Shown: positions 47,591 through 57,588 of the stretch, piece by piece
How the letters are laid out: every line of letters begins with the position of its first letter
Position numbering within the stretch: position 1 is the stretch's first letter
Origin: Xanthobacteraceae bacterium
GTDB lineage: Bacteria; Pseudomonadota; Alphaproteobacteria; Rhizobiales; Xanthobacteraceae
DNA length: 60,704 nt
Reading direction: 5' to 3'
Assembly (NCBI GenBank): GCA_022844485.1
Contig: JALHLQ010000003.1
Location: 105,921 to 166,624 of the forward strand
Made by a program: the position numbers and the translations under genes
Notes under the pieces: model-generated
What the model was told of the DNA's origin: nothing
Seen by the model: the letters and a program-made list of their open reading frames with translations, nothing else
Database searches by the model: none

Positions 47591-48435
47591 GTGGCTCGAT
47601 GCGCCGCGCCTGTGTCATGGGCCACAATATCGCTTATTCGCGCTCTCCTTTGCTGCACGGCTATTGGCTGAAGACGCTCGGGATTGCTGGCGCATACGAG
47701 TTGAAGGATCTCGCGCCGCGCGAATTTCCGTCCTTTTTCACGCGGCTGCGGGAGCACGGCTATGTCGGCGGCAATATCACGAAGCCGCACAAGGAGGCGG
47801 CTTTCGATCTGGTTCACCGTCGTGAACCCGCAGCCGCGTCGATCGGCGCGGTGAACACTGTCTGGTACGAGAACGGCGCGCTTGTCGGCGGCAACACGGA
47901 TTGGATGGGTATCGTGCAAAGCCTCGACGACATCCACCCGGGCTGGGACCGGGCGGCGAAGGAGACGCTTGTCCTCGGGGCGGGGGGCGCCGCGCGGGCC
48001 GCGGTCTATGGCTTGCTCGACCGGGGTTTGCGCGTGACCGTCGTCAACCGCACGCGCGCTCGCGCCGACGAGCTGGTCGAGCATTTCGGCGCGCGCACGA
48101 CGGCGCATGCCTGGGAGGAGATCGAGACGCTGCTTCCCCGCACCGATCTGCTCATCAACGCGACCATGCTCGGCATGCGGGGCGAGCCGCCACTGGAGAT
48201 CGGCCTCGCCCGGCTGAAAGCCGAAGCCATTGTCTACGACATCGTCTATGCTCCGCTCGAAACCGCGCTGCTGCGCGATGCGCGCCGCAGCGGTCGCAGG
48301 ACCGTGGATGGGCTGAGCATGCTGCTCTATCAGGCGGTTCCGGGCTTTGCGCATTGGTTTGGCGTGACGCCGAAAGTCACGCCGGGCCTTCGCGCACTGA
48401 TCGAGGCCGACATCCGCAAGTCCGAGGGAGCGTGA
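47587..48435 (+). CDS. aroE: Shikimate dehydrogenase
   Basis: 282 residues. It reduces 3-dehydroshikimate to shikimate with NADPH. The substrate site has [16 protein letters not shown], catalytic Lys in [10 protein letters not shown] and Asp in GNTDWMG; the NADP fold is [20 protein letters not shown] with the phosphate-binding [14 protein letters not shown] overlaps with maf in front and a one-base overlap with coaE behind show translational coupling. Confidence 0.96.
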   Translation: MSGSMRRACVMGHNIAYSRSPLLHGYWLKTLGIAGAYELKDLAPREFPSFFTRLREHGYVGGNITKPHKEAAFDLVHRREPAAASIGAVNTVWYENGALVGGNTDWMGIVQSLDDIHPGWDRAAKETLVLGAGGAARAAVYGLLDRGLRVTVVNRTRARADELVEHFGARTTAHAWEEIETLLPRTDLLINATMLGMRGEPPLEIGLARLKAEAIVYDIVYAPLETALLRDARRSGRRTVDGLSMLLYQAVPGFAHWFGVTPKVTPGLRALIEADIRKSEGA

Positions 48436-49082
48436 TGTTCATTCTTGGGCTGACCGGCTCCATCGGCATGGGCAAATCGAAGACGGCCGAGTTCTTCGCG
48501 GATGCCGGCGTGCCGGTGCATGACGCCGACGCCGCCGTGCATCGCCTGTACGAAGGACAAGCCGCGCCCTTGATCGAGAAAGCCTTTCCGGGGACGACGG
48601 CGAACGGTGTCGTGGATCGCGTGAAGCTTGGCGCGGCCGTGCTCGGTCGGCCGACGGCGATCAAGACGCTCGAGGCGATCGTCCATCCGCTGGTGCGCGA
48701 GACGACCGTCAAATTCCTGCAGGAGACCGCGATCGAAGGGGCCCGCATTGTCGTGCTCGACATTCCGCTGCTGTTTGAGACCGGCGGCGACAAGAGCGTG
48801 GACGCCGTCGTGGTGGCCTCCGCGCCTCCCGCGGTTCAGCGCGAGCGCGTGCTCGGCCGTCCCGATATGACCGAGGAAAAGTTTGCCGCGCTGCTCAAGA
48901 ATCAGATGCCGGATGCGGAAAAGCGCGCGCGCGCGCATTTTCTCGTGGATACATCCGGCGGCTTCGATTCCGCTCGCGCCCAGGTTCGTGCCATTCTCCG
49001 CGCCGTTGCCGCCTTGCCGGGCCGCGCGTGGGGGACGTTGGATGCGGGAGATCGTGCTCGACACGGAGACGACCGGGCTTGA
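48435..49082 (+). CDS. coaE: Dephospho-CoA kinase
   Basis: 215 residues. It catalyses the last step of CoA synthesis. The P-loop is [19 protein letters not shown], followed by [14 protein letters not shown] and the lid/base region [14 protein letters not shown] 48435 shares its A with the aroE stop. The end overlaps the dnaQ start by 41 bases. With coaA at 59583, two CoA-pathway genes lie in this window. Confidence 0.95.
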   Translation: MFILGLTGSIGMGKSKTAEFFADAGVPVHDADAAVHRLYEGQAAPLIEKAFPGTTANGVVDRVKLGAAVLGRPTAIKTLEAIVHPLVRETTVKFLQETAIEGARIVVLDIPLLFETGGDKSVDAVVVASAPPAVQRERVLGRPDMTEEKFAALLKNQMPDAEKRARAHFLVDTSGGFDSARAQVRAILRAVAALPGRAWGTLDAGDRARHGDDRA

Positions 49083-49773
49083 TCCCTTCCAGGGCGACCG
49101 CCTGGTCGAGATCGGCTGCGTCGAGCTTCTCAACGGCTTTCCGACCGGCCGCACGTTTCATACCTATCTCAACCCCGAGCGCGATATGCCGGCTGCGGCT
49201 TTTGCCGTGCACGGCCTCTCGGGCGATTTCCTGAAAGACAAGCCGTTGTTTCCTGAAGTGGCCGGGGAATTCCTGGAATTCATCGCCGACTCCAGGCTCG
49301 TCATCCACAACGCGCAGTTCGATATCGGCTTTCTCAACGCGGAGCTGGAGCGGGCCGGAAAGATCCTGATCGGCCGCGAGCGCGTCGTCGACACGCTGCT
49401 TCTCGCCCGCCGCAAGCATCCCGCCGGTCCGAACCGGCTCGACGACCTCTGTGCGCGCTACGGGATCGACAATTCACGGCGCACGAAGCATGGCGCGCTG
49501 CTTGACGCGGAGATCCTGGCCGAAGTCTATGTCGAGATGACCGGCGCCCGGCAGGCGCAGCTTGGGCTTGCGGCCCAATCGGCTGACGCGCGAAGGCCTG
49601 GCGGCGCCGCGCGGGAGCGGCCGGAGCGGCCGATTGCGCTGTCGCCCCGCATCACGCCGCAAGAACGCGCCGCGCATCGCGCCTTTGTCCTGACGCTCGG
49701 CGCGCACGCGATCTGGCGCCAATACATCGACGATCTGGCGGACGGCGAAGAGGCGGCGAAAACGGCGTCCTGA
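49042..49773 (+). CDS. dnaQ: DNA polymerase III epsilon subunit (proofreading exonuclease)
   Basis: 243 residues. The DEDDh 3'-5' exonuclease motifs are all present: Exo [13 protein letters not shown], Exo [18 protein letters not shown] and Exo [20 protein letters not shown] Pro/Arg-rich linker ([15 protein letters not shown]) separates the nuclease from a C-terminal segment that should bind the alpha subunit. ATG 49042 lies inside coaE. The stop is directly next to the stop of the convergent secB gene with no intervening base. Confidence 0.95.
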   Translation: MREIVLDTETTGLDPFQGDRLVEIGCVELLNGFPTGRTFHTYLNPERDMPAAAFAVHGLSGDFLKDKPLFPEVAGEFLEFIADSRLVIHNAQFDIGFLNAELERAGKILIGRERVVDTLLLARRKHPAGPNRLDDLCARYGIDNSRRTKHGALLDAEILAEVYVEMTGARQAQLGLAAQSADARRPGGAARERPERPIALSPRITPQERAAHRAFVLTLGAHAIWRQYIDDLADGEEAAKTAS

Positions 49774-50256
49774 TCAGCTCGGCTGCATCTCTGCCGGCTG
49801 CGGCGTCGCCTCGCCCATTTTCTGGCGATAGAGCGCAACGAAATCGATCGGGTCGATGAGCAGCGGGGGGAACCCGCCATTGCGGACCGCAGCGGCGACG
49901 ATCTCGCGGGCGAAAGGAAACAGCAGTCTCGGGCATTCGATCATCACGACCGGATGCACGTTGTCCTTTGGGATGTTCTGAATGCGGAACACGCCGGCAT
50001 AAGAGAGATCGAAGCTGAATAGAACCGACCCTGCGGAATCCGCCTTGCCTTCGAGTTTGAGCTCGACCTCGATGTCGGTATCCGACATCGGCTTGGCGTT
50101 GACGTTGATCTGGATTGAAATCGAGGGCTGCTGCTGTGTCGGCTGCAGCGAGCGCGGCGCATTCGGATTCTCGAACGAAAAGTCCTTGGTGTACTGCGCA
50201 AGCACGCTGAGCTGCGGTGGCGTCTCGGGCTTCGGCCCGCCATTGGTCGTTGTCAT
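49774..50256 (-). CDS. secB: Protein-export chaperone SecB
   Basis: 160 residues. It is a tetrameric cytosolic chaperone that hands unfolded exported proteins to SecA. Family segments are [50 protein letters not shown] and [20 protein letters not shown], with [19 protein letters not shown] at the end. ATG 50256 gives the usual length; an upstream ATG would add eight residues. It shares an exact stop-to-stop junction with dnaQ. Confidence 0.95.
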   Translation of the reverse strand: MTTTNGGPKPETPPQLSVLAQYTKDFSFENPNAPRSLQPTQQQPSISIQINVNAKPMSDTDIEVELKLEGKADSAGSVLFSFDLSYAGVFRIQNIPKDNVHPVVMIECPRLLFPFAREIVAAAVRNGGFPPLLIDPIDFVALYRQKMGEATPQPAEMQPS

Positions 50257-50343
50257 CTCGTACCCTTTCGCGGTGGCCAAGAACGCGCCTCCGCGGCTGC
50301 GGTGTCGCTAACACACGAGGGCGCACCCGACAAGAAAGCGGGG

Positions 50344-50835
50344 TCAGGACCGCTCGCGCTTGGCGCGCGCAGTCGGCTTGTCGGGGATGCGGCGCCATTC
50401 CTGCGGATCGAGATCGATCACCGAGCCCCGCCCCGATCTTGCCCGTTTTCGTCCATGCGCGCGGGCGAGATCGACCGGCCTGATGCGAGCGCGGATCTGG
50501 GCCTGGACCGAGGGAGCCAGGAGAAGGGCCCCGATCGCATCGGTGACGAAGCCGGGAAGCAGCAGCAAAAGCCCGCCGAGCATGGTGAAGAGGCCGCCTT
50601 CGTTGAACCGCGAGACATGTCCGCCGGCGAGCGCGGAACGCAAGCGGGCAATCCGGTCCCGGCCGGTCTGCCGCAAGACCGCAAGTCCGATCAACGAGGT
50701 CGCCAAGCTGACCAGCACGGTCGCCAGGAATCCGAATTGATAAACCGCCAGCATGAACACGGCCAATTCGGCGGCCGGCAGGCCGATCAAACCGATAAGA
50801 ACCCACTTGGTTACGCGCATCGTCGTTTTTGCCAT
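50344..50835 (-). CDS. fxsA: FxsA family inner-membrane protein
   Basis: 163 residues with two or three membrane helices (WVLIGLIGLPAAELAVFML; LATVLVSLATSLIGLAVLR; LGGLLLLLPGFVTDAIGALL). The LLLLPGFVTDAIG motif is the FxsA hallmark. E. coli FxsA relieves exclusion of phage T7 by the F plasmid; its cellular role is unclear. The C-terminal third is basic and cytosolic (ARAHGRKRARSGRG). It lies 87 bases beyond secB on the same strand and is divergent from the Tim44-like gene. Confidence 0.88.
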   Translation of the reverse strand: MAKTTMRVTKWVLIGLIGLPAAELAVFMLAVYQFGFLATVLVSLATSLIGLAVLRQTGRDRIARLRSALAGGHVSRFNEGGLFTMLGGLLLLLPGFVTDAIGALLLAPSVQAQIRARIRPVDLARAHGRKRARSGRGSVIDLDPQEWRRIPDKPTARAKRERS

Positions 50836-51014
50836 TGCTGAGGTTGGCGCGGCATCAAGGATCGTCTAAGTTGCGTCACGCGGGCCAGGCCTCGGTTTGC
50901 CCATCTTTTTCGGACAAGCTCTGGTACCGGTCCGCGCCATGACTACATAGTGTGCCCGGTTGACGGCGGCAGCGCGCGCTGTTGCCGCCCCTCCCTGTCC
51001 GGCCGCGCGAGAGC

Positions 51015-51734
51015 ATGCGAGACGTGTTCGATATCTATACCATCATCTTCCTTGCGCTCGCAGTCTTCATCTTTCTGCGCTTGCGGAACGTTTTGGGACA
51101 GAGAACGGGCCGCGAGCCGCCTCGTTACGATCGGTTTCCAACCCGCGATGCCGCTCGACCGTCCACGAACGACAATGTGGTGAGCCTGCCGCCGGGTCGT
51201 GCCGCCGATCTTCCTGCTCGCATGCCGGAGGAGCCTGCGGCGCCCGGCGAGCGGTGGAAGGGCGTAGCGGCCCCCGACACGCCGCTTGCGCAAGGTCTCG
51301 ACGCCATCGCCGCCGACGATCCGAATTTCGACGCCCAGCACTTCATCGCGGGGGCGCGCTCCGCCTATGAGATGATCGTGCTGGCCTTCGCCGAGGGCGA
51401 CCGCCGCACGTTGAAGAATCTGCTGTCCCGGGAAGTCTATGAGGGCTTCGAGGCGGCCATTTCGGAGCGGGAGAGCCGGGGCGAGAAAGCGGAAACCCGT
51501 TTTGTTTCAATCGACAAGGCCGACATCACCATGGCCGAGATGCGCGGGCGCTCGGCTCATGTTACCGTACGCTTCGTTTCGCAACTTGTATCCGTCACGC
51601 GCGACCGTGCTGGGACCGTGATTGACGGAAGCCCCGACAAGGTCACCGATGTCACGGACGTCTGGACATTTGCCCGCGACATTTCCTCGCGCGACCCCAA
51701 CTGGAAGCTCGTGGCCACGGAAGCCGGCGGCTGA
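51015..51734 (+). CDS. Tim44-like domain protein (TimA type)
   Basis: 239 residues. One N-terminal membrane helix (YTIIFLALAVFIFLRLRNVL) is followed by a disordered Pro-rich stretch (about 40-100) and a Tim44/MRP-L45 domain from FDAQHFIAGARSAYEMIVLA to the end. The mitochondrial Tim44 recruits Hsp70 to the protein import pore; the bacterial TimA of Caulobacter is inner-membrane anchored with an unclear role. Its position next to secB and fxsA fits an envelope function. mltA follows eight bases later. Confidence 0.88.
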   Translation: MRDVFDIYTIIFLALAVFIFLRLRNVLGQRTGREPPRYDRFPTRDAARPSTNDNVVSLPPGRAADLPARMPEEPAAPGERWKGVAAPDTPLAQGLDAIAADDPNFDAQHFIAGARSAYEMIVLAFAEGDRRTLKNLLSREVYEGFEAAISERESRGEKAETRFVSIDKADITMAEMRGRSAHVTVRFVSQLVSVTRDRAGTVIDGSPDKVTDVTDVWTFARDISSRDPNWKLVATEAGG

Positions 51735-51741
51735 GTTCCGC

Positions 51742-53058
51742 TTGCGGCTGTCTCGGCCCGCGCGCGGGCGCCGGTCGCGCGGCGCGATCCTCATCGCTCT
51801 TCTCCTCGCCTCGGGCAGTCCGGCGCTTGCCGCCAAGGCCAAGCACAGCCCGTTCCGGGTTCCCAACGCCCAGCTCGAACCGCTCGATTGGCCGCAGCTG
51901 GCCGGCTGGCAGGATGACGATCACGCCGCCGCCTTTGCCGCCTTCATCCCAAGCTGCAAGGCTATTCTGCGCGGCGGCGCTCGAGGCAAGCGGGCCATGC
52001 TCGCCCCCGCGTTCAAGCGGGTCTGCCAGCGTGCTTTACGATCGCTGCCGCTCGACGGGGAGGGCGCCCGCGCCTTCTTCGAGGCGAATTTCCGTCCCGT
52101 CCGCATTTCCAAAGTCGGCGAAGCCGAGGGGTTCCTGACCGGCTATTGGGAACCCGTCGTCGAGGGCTCGCAAGTGCGCACCGACGAGCATACCGTTCCG
52201 ATGCACCGGCGCCCCGGCGATCTCATTGTCTCGGGCATACGGCGAAAGGCGGGGGCTTTTCCCAACAAGGGCGCGAAGATCGTGCGCCGGGTCGGCAAAG
52301 GCAAATTTGCGCCCTATTTCGATCGCGGCGAGATCGAGGATGGCGCTCTTCGAGGCCGCAACCTGGAAATCGCTTACCTGAAAGATCCGATCGACGCCTT
52401 TTTCATCCACATCCAAGGCTCGGCCCGCGTTCGCGTCGAAAGCGGCCGCTTTCTCCGCTTGAACTACGATGCGCATAATGGCCATCCCTACACGCCGGTC
52501 GGGCGCATCCTGATCGATCGCGGCATCGTGCCGAAGGATCAGATGTCGATGCAGCGCATTCGCGAGTTCATGCTGGCGAATACCGAAGAAGGGCGCGCGC
52601 TGCGGCGCCTGAACCGCTCCTACGTTTTCTTCCGCGTGACAAGGCTCGGGGATCATGAGGAGGCGATCGGTGCGCAGGGCGTGCAGCTCACGCCGGGCCG
52701 TTCGATCGCGGTCGACAGGGCGCTGCACATGTACGGCACGCCGTTTTGGATCGAGGCCGATCTGCCGCTGGCGACCGAGGAGCCGAATACGGCCTTCCGC
52801 CGCATCATGATTGCGCAAGACACCGGCTCGGCGATCGTGGGTCCCGCCCGCGCCGACATCTATTTCGGCGCCGGCGAGGAAGCGGGTCGCGCCGCCGGGC
52901 GCATTCGCCATAACGCCCGCTTCGCCATGCTGCTGCCGCGCGACATTCATATCGGCGGCGCGCCGGCGGCGCTCGCCCCGCTGCCGCGTCCGCGCCCGGC
53001 GATCGAGGAGGTGCCGGTCAGCGATACGCCGTCCCCGCGGCCAAGGCCGGGGGTATGA
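51742..53058 (+). CDS. mltA: Membrane-bound lytic transglycosylase A
   Basis: 438 residues from TTG 51742, eight bases after the Tim44-like stop, chosen because it opens a signal peptide (GAILIALLLASGSPALAAKA). No lipobox Cys is seen, so unlike E. coli MltA it is probably soluble or held otherwise. MltA domain: EAEGFLTGYWEPVVEGS, DAFFIHIQGSARVRVESGR, ARGYDAHN-like LNYDAHNGHPYTP. The 3D domain has IAQDTGSAIVGPARADIYFG with catalytic Asp360. It cleaves peptidoglycan to 1,6-anhydromuropeptides. It overlaps smr by ATGA. Confidence 0.9.
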   Translation: MRLSRPARGRRSRGAILIALLLASGSPALAAKAKHSPFRVPNAQLEPLDWPQLAGWQDDDHAAAFAAFIPSCKAILRGGARGKRAMLAPAFKRVCQRALRSLPLDGEGARAFFEANFRPVRISKVGEAEGFLTGYWEPVVEGSQVRTDEHTVPMHRRPGDLIVSGIRRKAGAFPNKGAKIVRRVGKGKFAPYFDRGEIEDGALRGRNLEIAYLKDPIDAFFIHIQGSARVRVESGRFLRLNYDAHNGHPYTPVGRILIDRGIVPKDQMSMQRIREFMLANTEEGRALRRLNRSYVFFRVTRLGDHEEAIGAQGVQLTPGRSIAVDRALHMYGTPFWIEADLPLATEEPNTAFRRIMIAQDTGSAIVGPARADIYFGAGEEAGRAAGRIRHNARFAMLLPRDIHIGGAPAALAPLPRPRPAIEEVPVSDTPSPRPRPGV

Positions 53059-53627
53059 GTGGGGAACATCGCAAGCGCGGCCATCGCCGTCTGAGCGCGC
53101 AGGAAGAAGCGCTGTGGCGGACCGTGACGCATGCGGTTTCGCCTCTCCGGAAGACGAGGCCGGGCAAGCGCGCGCCTGAGCCGCCCGAAGCGGCTGCAAC
53201 GAGCGTCGCGGTGCCGGCGCCGCCGTCCCATCGCCCCAAGCTGAAAGAGGCAAGCGCCGGGCCTTCGCCTCGGCCGCCGCTGGCGCCGATCGACCGGCGG
53301 CTGAAGCAGCGGCTCTCGCGCGGCAAGGAAACCATCGCCGCGCGCATCGATTTGCACGGCATGACGCAAAGCGACGCGCATCGCGCGCTCGTGCGTTTTC
53401 TGCGTCGCGCGCAAGGCGAGGGCGCGCGCACCGTGCTCGTGATCACCGGCAAAGGCACGGCGCGCGACGACGACGTCTTTTCGCCGCGCGGCGTGTTGCG
53501 GCGACAGGTGCCCCTCTGGCTCAAACTGCCCGATCTGCGCGATCTCGTGCTCGGCTTCGAGCCGGCGGGTCCGGCGCACGGAGGCGAGGGCGCGGTCTAT
53601 GTTCGGCTGCGGCGCGCAAAAGGATGA
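53055..53627 (+). CDS. Smr domain protein (MutS2-type endonuclease domain)
   Basis: 190 residues. A basic, Pro-rich N-terminal half (about 1-95) is followed by a Smr domain: AARIDLHGMTQSDAHRAL, VLVITGKGTARDDD and VPLWLKLPDLRDLVLGFEPA. Smr domains nick DNA or cleave RNA, for example on collided ribosomes (SmrB). Which nucleic acid this one cuts is unknown. It is coupled to mltA by an ATGA overlap and convergent with hslU, 33 bases away. Confidence 0.9.
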   Translation: MSGEHRKRGHRRLSAQEEALWRTVTHAVSPLRKTRPGKRAPEPPEAAATSVAVPAPPSHRPKLKEASAGPSPRPPLAPIDRRLKQRLSRGKETIAARIDLHGMTQSDAHRALVRFLRRAQGEGARTVLVITGKGTARDDDVFSPRGVLRRQVPLWLKLPDLRDLVLGFEPAGPAHGGEGAVYVRLRRAKG

Positions 53628-53638
53628 TCGCGCAAGCG

Positions 53639-53653
53639 GGGCGCGCTGCGCCC
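53639..53653. terminator. Possible shared hairpin between smr and hslU
   Basis: GGGCGC and GCGCCC pair around a 3-base loop in the 33-base convergent gap. No T-run is present on either side, so termination is uncertain. Confidence 0.25.
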
Positions 53654-53660
53654 GGACCGC

Positions 53661-54968
53661 CTACAGGATGAACCGCGAGAGATCCGCATTGCTGGCGAGA
53701 TCGCCGATGTGCTCGCGCACGTAATTCGCGTCGATCGTCACGCTCTCGCCGGAACGGTCGGACGCCGAAAACGAAACTTCGTCGAGCACGCGCTCGATCA
53801 CGGTCTGCAGCCGCCGCGCGCCGATGTTCTCGACGTTGGAATTCACCTCGACCGCGATGTCGGCAATGGCGTCGATCGCATCGTCGGTGAAGACGAGGCT
53901 GACGCCCTCGGTGCCGAGCAGCGCCACCGTCTGCTTGATCAGCGATGCTTCGGGCTCGGTGAGGATGCGCCGGAAGTCGTTGCGCGTGAGCGGGCGCAAC
54001 TCGACGCGGATCGGCAACCGTCCCTGCAGTTCCGGCAGGAGGTCCGAGGGTTTGGAGACGTGAAACGCGCCGGACGCGATGAAGAGAATATGGTCGGTCT
54101 TCACCATCCCGTGTTTGGTGTTCACGGTCGTGCCTTCGATCAGCGGCAGCAGGTCGCGCTGCACGCCCTCGCGCGACACGTCGCCGCCGATGCGGCCGTC
54201 GCGCGCCGTGATCTTGTCGATCTCGTCGAGAAACACGATGCCGTTGTTCTCGACCGTCCTGATCGCCTCCAGCGTCACCTGCTCCTGATCGAGCAGCTTG
54301 TCCGACTCCTCATTGATGAGGAGCGGATAGGAATCGCTGACCGGGAGCCTGCGCGTCTTGGTGCGTCCGCCGAACGCCTTGCCGAAAATGTCGCCGATCG
54401 AAATCGCGCCCATCTGCGCGCCGGGCATCCCGGGTATCTCGAACATCGGCATGCCGGCGCCGCCGGCCTGCACCTCGATCTCAATCTCCTTTTGGTCGAG
54501 TTCGCCGGCGCGGAGTTTCTTGCGGAAGGAGTCGCGCGTCGCCGGGCTTGCGTTCGCTCCAACGAGCGCGTCGATGACACGCTCTTCGGCGGCGAGATGC
54601 GCACGGGCCTGCACGTCTTTGCGCTTCTTTTCCCGCATCATCGCGATCCCGACCTCGACGAGGTCGCGCACGATCTGCTCGACGTCGCGCCCGACATAGC
54701 CGACCTCGGTGAACTTGGTGGCTTCGACCTTGAGAAACGGCGCGCCGGCAAGGCGCGCGAGCCGACGCGAGATCTCCGTCTTGCCGACGCCCGTCGGCCC
54801 GATCATGAGGATGTTCTTCGGCAGGACCTCTTCGCGCATGCGCTCGTCGAGCTGCAATCGCCGCCAGCGGTTGCGCAGCGCGATGGCGACGGCGCGCTTG
54901 GCCTCGCTCTGCCCGATGATGAAGCGGTCGAGCTCGGAGACGATCTCCCGGGGCGAAAAGTCGGTCAT
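53661..54968 (-). CDS. hslU: ATP-dependent protease ATPase subunit HslU
   Basis: 435 residues. AAA+ unfoldase of the HslUV (ClpYQ) protease. The start is ATG 54968; Walker A is [19 protein letters not shown], the pore motif is [16 protein letters not shown], Walker B is [17 protein letters not shown], and sensor 2 is in [19 protein letters not shown]. It ends LSRFIL, the conserved tail that inserts into HslV. Unusually for this operon, 142 bases with palindromic repeats separate it from hslV. Confidence 0.96.
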   Translation of the reverse strand: MTDFSPREIVSELDRFIIGQSEAKRAVAIALRNRWRRLQLDERMREEVLPKNILMIGPTGVGKTEISRRLARLAGAPFLKVEATKFTEVGYVGRDVEQIVRDLVEVGIAMMREKKRKDVQARAHLAAEERVIDALVGANASPATRDSFRKKLRAGELDQKEIEIEVQAGGAGMPMFEIPGMPGAQMGAISIGDIFGKAFGGRTKTRRLPVSDSYPLLINEESDKLLDQEQVTLEAIRTVENNGIVFLDEIDKITARDGRIGGDVSREGVQRDLLPLIEGTTVNTKHGMVKTDHILFIASGAFHVSKPSDLLPELQGRLPIRVELRPLTRNDFRRILTEPEASLIKQTVALLGTEGVSLVFTDDAIDAIADIAVEVNSNVENIGARRLQTVIERVLDEVSFSASDRSGESVTIDANYVREHIGDLASNADLSRFIL

Positions 54969-54990
54969 GTCCTTTGCCGTAAGCCTGAAA

Positions 54991-55086
54991 GCATTTTCCG
55001 GCGAAGTGGGAACCGGTTCGCCGAAAGAAAATGCGACAACAATATTCCAGAGCGGTTTCCGATCCAATCGAGGCGGGAACCGCTCC
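54991..55086. repeat. Composite palindromic repeat (families B and C) between hslV and hslU
   Basis: Element B: GCATTTTC (54991-54998) and GAAAATGC (55027-55034) around GGCGAAGTGGGAACCGGTTC. After 15 bases comes element C: GAGCGGTT (55050-55057) and AACCGCTC (55078-55085) around a core with GATCCAATCGAGGCGG. The same B-linker-C block occurs reversed at 59137-59231. Confidence 0.85.
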
Positions 55087-55110
55087 AGTGGCGAGCGCCG
55101 CGCCGTGACG

Positions 55111-55668
55111 TCAGCCGGTCTTGAGCGACTCGATGACCACATTGCGGTTGGTGTAGACGCAAATCTCCGCCGCGATGCCCATGGCCTTGGTGACGATTGC
55201 TTCGGCGTCGAGGGACGTGTCGAGAAGGGCGCGCGCGGCGGCCAGCGCGAAATTCCCGCCCGAGCCGATGCCCATGACTCCCGCCTCGGGCTCCAGCACA
55301 TCCCCTGTGCCGGTCAGGACGAGTGAGATATCGCGGTCGGCGACGATCATCATCGCTTCCAGCCGGCGCAGGTAGCGGTCGGTGCGCCAGTCTTTCGCAA
55401 GCTCCACGGAGGCGCGCATCAACTGGCCCGGATACTGCTCGAGCTTCGTTTCGAGCCGCTCGAACAAGGTGAACGCATCCGCGGTGGCGCCGGCGAAGCC
55501 TGCGATGACCTCGCCCTTGCCAAGCCGGCGGACCTTCTTCGCGTTCGACTTGATGATGGTTTGCCCGACCGATACCTGGCCGTCGCCGCCGATCACGACG
55601 CTGCCGCCTTTGCGCACGGTCAGGATGGTGGTGCCGTGCCAGGGATCGTTTGTTGTCGGGTGGGTCAT
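55111..55668 (-). CDS. hslV: ATP-dependent protease subunit HslV
   Basis: 185 residues. Proteasome-like peptidase of HslUV. The N-terminal pro-segment ends WHG, exposing the nucleophile Thr in [19 protein letters not shown]; other segments are [20 protein letters not shown] and [19 protein letters not shown]. HslV precedes hslU in the transcript, separated from it by a palindromic repeat block. It is divergent from the histidine operon. Confidence 0.96.
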   Translation of the reverse strand: MTHPTTNDPWHGTTILTVRKGGSVVIGGDGQVSVGQTIIKSNAKKVRRLGKGEVIAGFAGATADAFTLFERLETKLEQYPGQLMRASVELAKDWRTDRYLRRLEAMMIVADRDISLVLTGTGDVLEPEAGVMGIGSGGNFALAAARALLDTSLDAEAIVTKAMGIAAEICVYTNRNVVIESLKTG

Positions 55669-55697
55669 GGAAAGGGTCTGTTTCGGGCGAGGATTGA

Positions 55698-55727
55698 TGT
55701 AGGGGTTCGCCGCTGAGGATGCAAACC
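55698..55727 (-). promoter_or_regulatory. Possible heat-shock (sigma-32) promoter of hslV
   Basis: Reading on the minus strand, a TTTG-containing -35 and CCCTACAT -10 are about 17 bases apart, resembling the alphaproteobacterial RpoH pattern CTTG-N17-CYTATNT. The -35 is weak. Heat induction of hslVU is expected from the family. Confidence 0.3.
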
Positions 55728-55834
55728 GCCCGGCCGCCCGGCAGACTTCGTCAACCTAAGCGCAACGGGCGAGTGGCGAAGCCCTCTGCCCCCTGCTAGA
55801 ACCCTGCCGAACAAAGTCCACCGAGATGCGAAGC

Positions 55835-56428
55835 ATGCGCAAGGGATCGGTCCGACGAGCCACGAAGGAGACCGATGTCGAGGTCGCTCTCGACCTTGAC
55901 GGGCGCGGTGCGTCCGCGATTTCCACCGGCATCGGCTTTTTCGACCACATGTTGGATCTTCTCGCCCGCCATTCGCGGATCGACATCACGGTGAAGGCCA
56001 AGGGCGATCTGCACATCGACCATCATCACACGACGGAAGATGTCGGGATCGCGCTCGGCCAGGCCTTCAAGCAGGCGCTCGGCGACATGAAAGGCATCAC
56101 CCGTTATGCCGATGTGCATGTGCCGATGGACGAAGCCTTGACGCGCGTGGCCATCGACATTTCGGGCCGGCCGTTTCTCGTCTTCGACGCCAACTTCGGC
56201 CGCGACAAGGTTGGAGAATTCGATACCGAGCTTGTGCGCGAGTGGTTCCAGGCTTTTGCGGTGCATTCGGGTGTCACGCTGCACGTCGAGACCCTATATG
56301 GATCCAACGATCACCATATCGCCGAGTCCTGCTTCAAGGGACTCGCGCGTGCGCTTCGCGCCGCGATTGCGATCGATCCGCGCGCGGCCGACGAGGTGCC
56401 TTCGACCAAGGGCCGCCTCGGCGAGTAA
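55835..56428 (+). CDS. hisB: Imidazoleglycerol-phosphate dehydratase
   Basis: 197 residues, monofunctional. It dehydrates imidazoleglycerol phosphate in histidine synthesis. The two manganese-binding His clusters are [18 protein letters not shown] and [22 protein letters not shown] 55835 fits homologues, which have about ten residues before KETD; an ATG nine bases earlier is the alternative. It opens a seven-gene rightward operon. Confidence 0.95.
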   Translation: MRKGSVRRATKETDVEVALDLDGRGASAISTGIGFFDHMLDLLARHSRIDITVKAKGDLHIDHHHTTEDVGIALGQAFKQALGDMKGITRYADVHVPMDEALTRVAIDISGRPFLVFDANFGRDKVGEFDTELVREWFQAFAVHSGVTLHVETLYGSNDHHIAESCFKGLARALRAAIAIDPRAADEVPSTKGRLGE

Positions 56429-56443
56429 GTCCGGAGATTTGTG

Positions 56444-56941
56444 ATGGCGATGTATACCGTGCACGAGTCGCCGCGGAGCGGCGAGGCGAGGCGTGCCGAG
56501 AGTTTCAAGTTCGTGCGCGACGGATTTCACTGGTGGGCATTCCTGCTGGCGCCGCTCTGGATGGTGTGGCACGGCCTTTGGCTGGTGTTCGTCGCCACAG
56601 TTGTGCTTGTCGGCCTGTTGAACTGGGGACTCGCGCGGCTCGGTGTCTCGGACGGCGCGCTCTTTTTCGTCAACATCCTGGTTTTGCTGCTGATCGGGCT
56701 TGAGGCGTCGACGCTGCGGCGCTGGACCCTGTCCCGCTGGAAGTGGCGATTGATCGACGTCGTGAGCGCCGACACGATGGAAGGCGCCGAGCGGCGGTTC
56801 TTCGACAAGAGGAGCGCCGCTGAGCGAAACGTGCAGACGATCGTCGCCCCGGTCGAGCCCCCCCAGGCTTCGGTTCAGCGGCGCGCAGAAGCGGGCTCCG
56901 GCGTTGTTGGGCTGTTTCCCGAACCCGGATCGCGGACATGA
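56444..56941 (+). CDS. DUF2628 family membrane protein inside the his operon
   Basis: 165 residues. The soluble N-terminus has [11 protein letters not shown]; a Trp-rich hydrophobic region follows ([60 protein letters not shown]), giving two or three helices. [19 protein letters not shown] is the DUF2628 hallmark. Function is unknown. GGAG lies eight bases before ATG 56444, and its end overlaps hisH by ATGA, so it is truly embedded in the operon. I recall the same insertion between hisB and hisH in other Hyphomicrobiales. Confidence 0.9.
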   Translation: MAMYTVHESPRSGEARRAESFKFVRDGFHWWAFLLAPLWMVWHGLWLVFVATVVLVGLLNWGLARLGVSDGALFFVNILVLLLIGLEASTLRRWTLSRWKWRLIDVVSADTMEGAERRFFDKRSAAERNVQTIVAPVEPPQASVQRRAEAGSGVVGLFPEPGSRT

Positions 56942-57588
56942 GCGTGGCGATTGTTGATTATGGGTCCGGCAATCTGCATTCGGCGGCGAAAGCCTTCGAA
57001 CGCGCCGCGCGCGAATCCGGCCATGAGCAGCCGATTCTCCTGACCCGCGATCCAGACGTCGTCCGCCGCGCCGATCGCATCGTGCTGCCGGGCGTTGGCG
57101 CCTTCGCCGATTGCCGCCGCGGTCTCGACGCGCTGCCCGGCATGGTCGACGCGCTGGAGGAGACGGTTCGCGGCAAGGGCCGTCCGTTTTTCGGAATCTG
57201 CGTCGGGATGCAGCTGATGGCCGAGCGCGGGCGTGAATACGAAGTCTCCGAAGGCCTCGGTTGGATTGCCGGCGAGGTCGACCGCATCACGCCGCGCGAC
57301 CCGCATTTGAAAGTGCCCCACATGGGATGGAACACGCTCGACGCATTGCAGCGTCATCCGCTCACCGAGGGGCTGGATCTTGGCGCCGGCGGGCTGCACG
57401 CCTATTTCGTCCACTCCTACCATCTGAAGCCCAGCGACCGGTCCGACCTTGTCGCCGAAGCCGACTATGGCGGCCCGGTGACCGCGATCGTCGCGCGCGA
57501 GACCTATGCCGGCACGCAGTTCCACCCCGAAAAGAGCCAGCGGCTCGGACTTGCGATCATTGCCAATTTCTTGAAGTGGAAGCCGTGA
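56938..57588 (+). CDS. hisH: Imidazole glycerol phosphate synthase, glutaminase subunit
   Basis: 216 residues. It releases ammonia from glutamine for HisF. The triad is intact: nucleophile Cys in [17 protein letters not shown] and the His-Glu pair in [13 protein letters not shown]; the oxyanion strand is [19 protein letters not shown] ([12 protein letters not shown]). Start and stop both overlap neighbours by four bases, so hisH is coupled to DUF2628 and hisA. Confidence 0.96.
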   Translation: MSVAIVDYGSGNLHSAAKAFERAARESGHEQPILLTRDPDVVRRADRIVLPGVGAFADCRRGLDALPGMVDALEETVRGKGRPFFGICVGMQLMAERGREYEVSEGLGWIAGEVDRITPRDPHLKVPHMGWNTLDALQRHPLTEGLDLGAGGLHAYFVHSYHLKPSDRSDLVAEADYGGPVTAIVARETYAGTQFHPEKSQRLGLAIIANFLKWKP

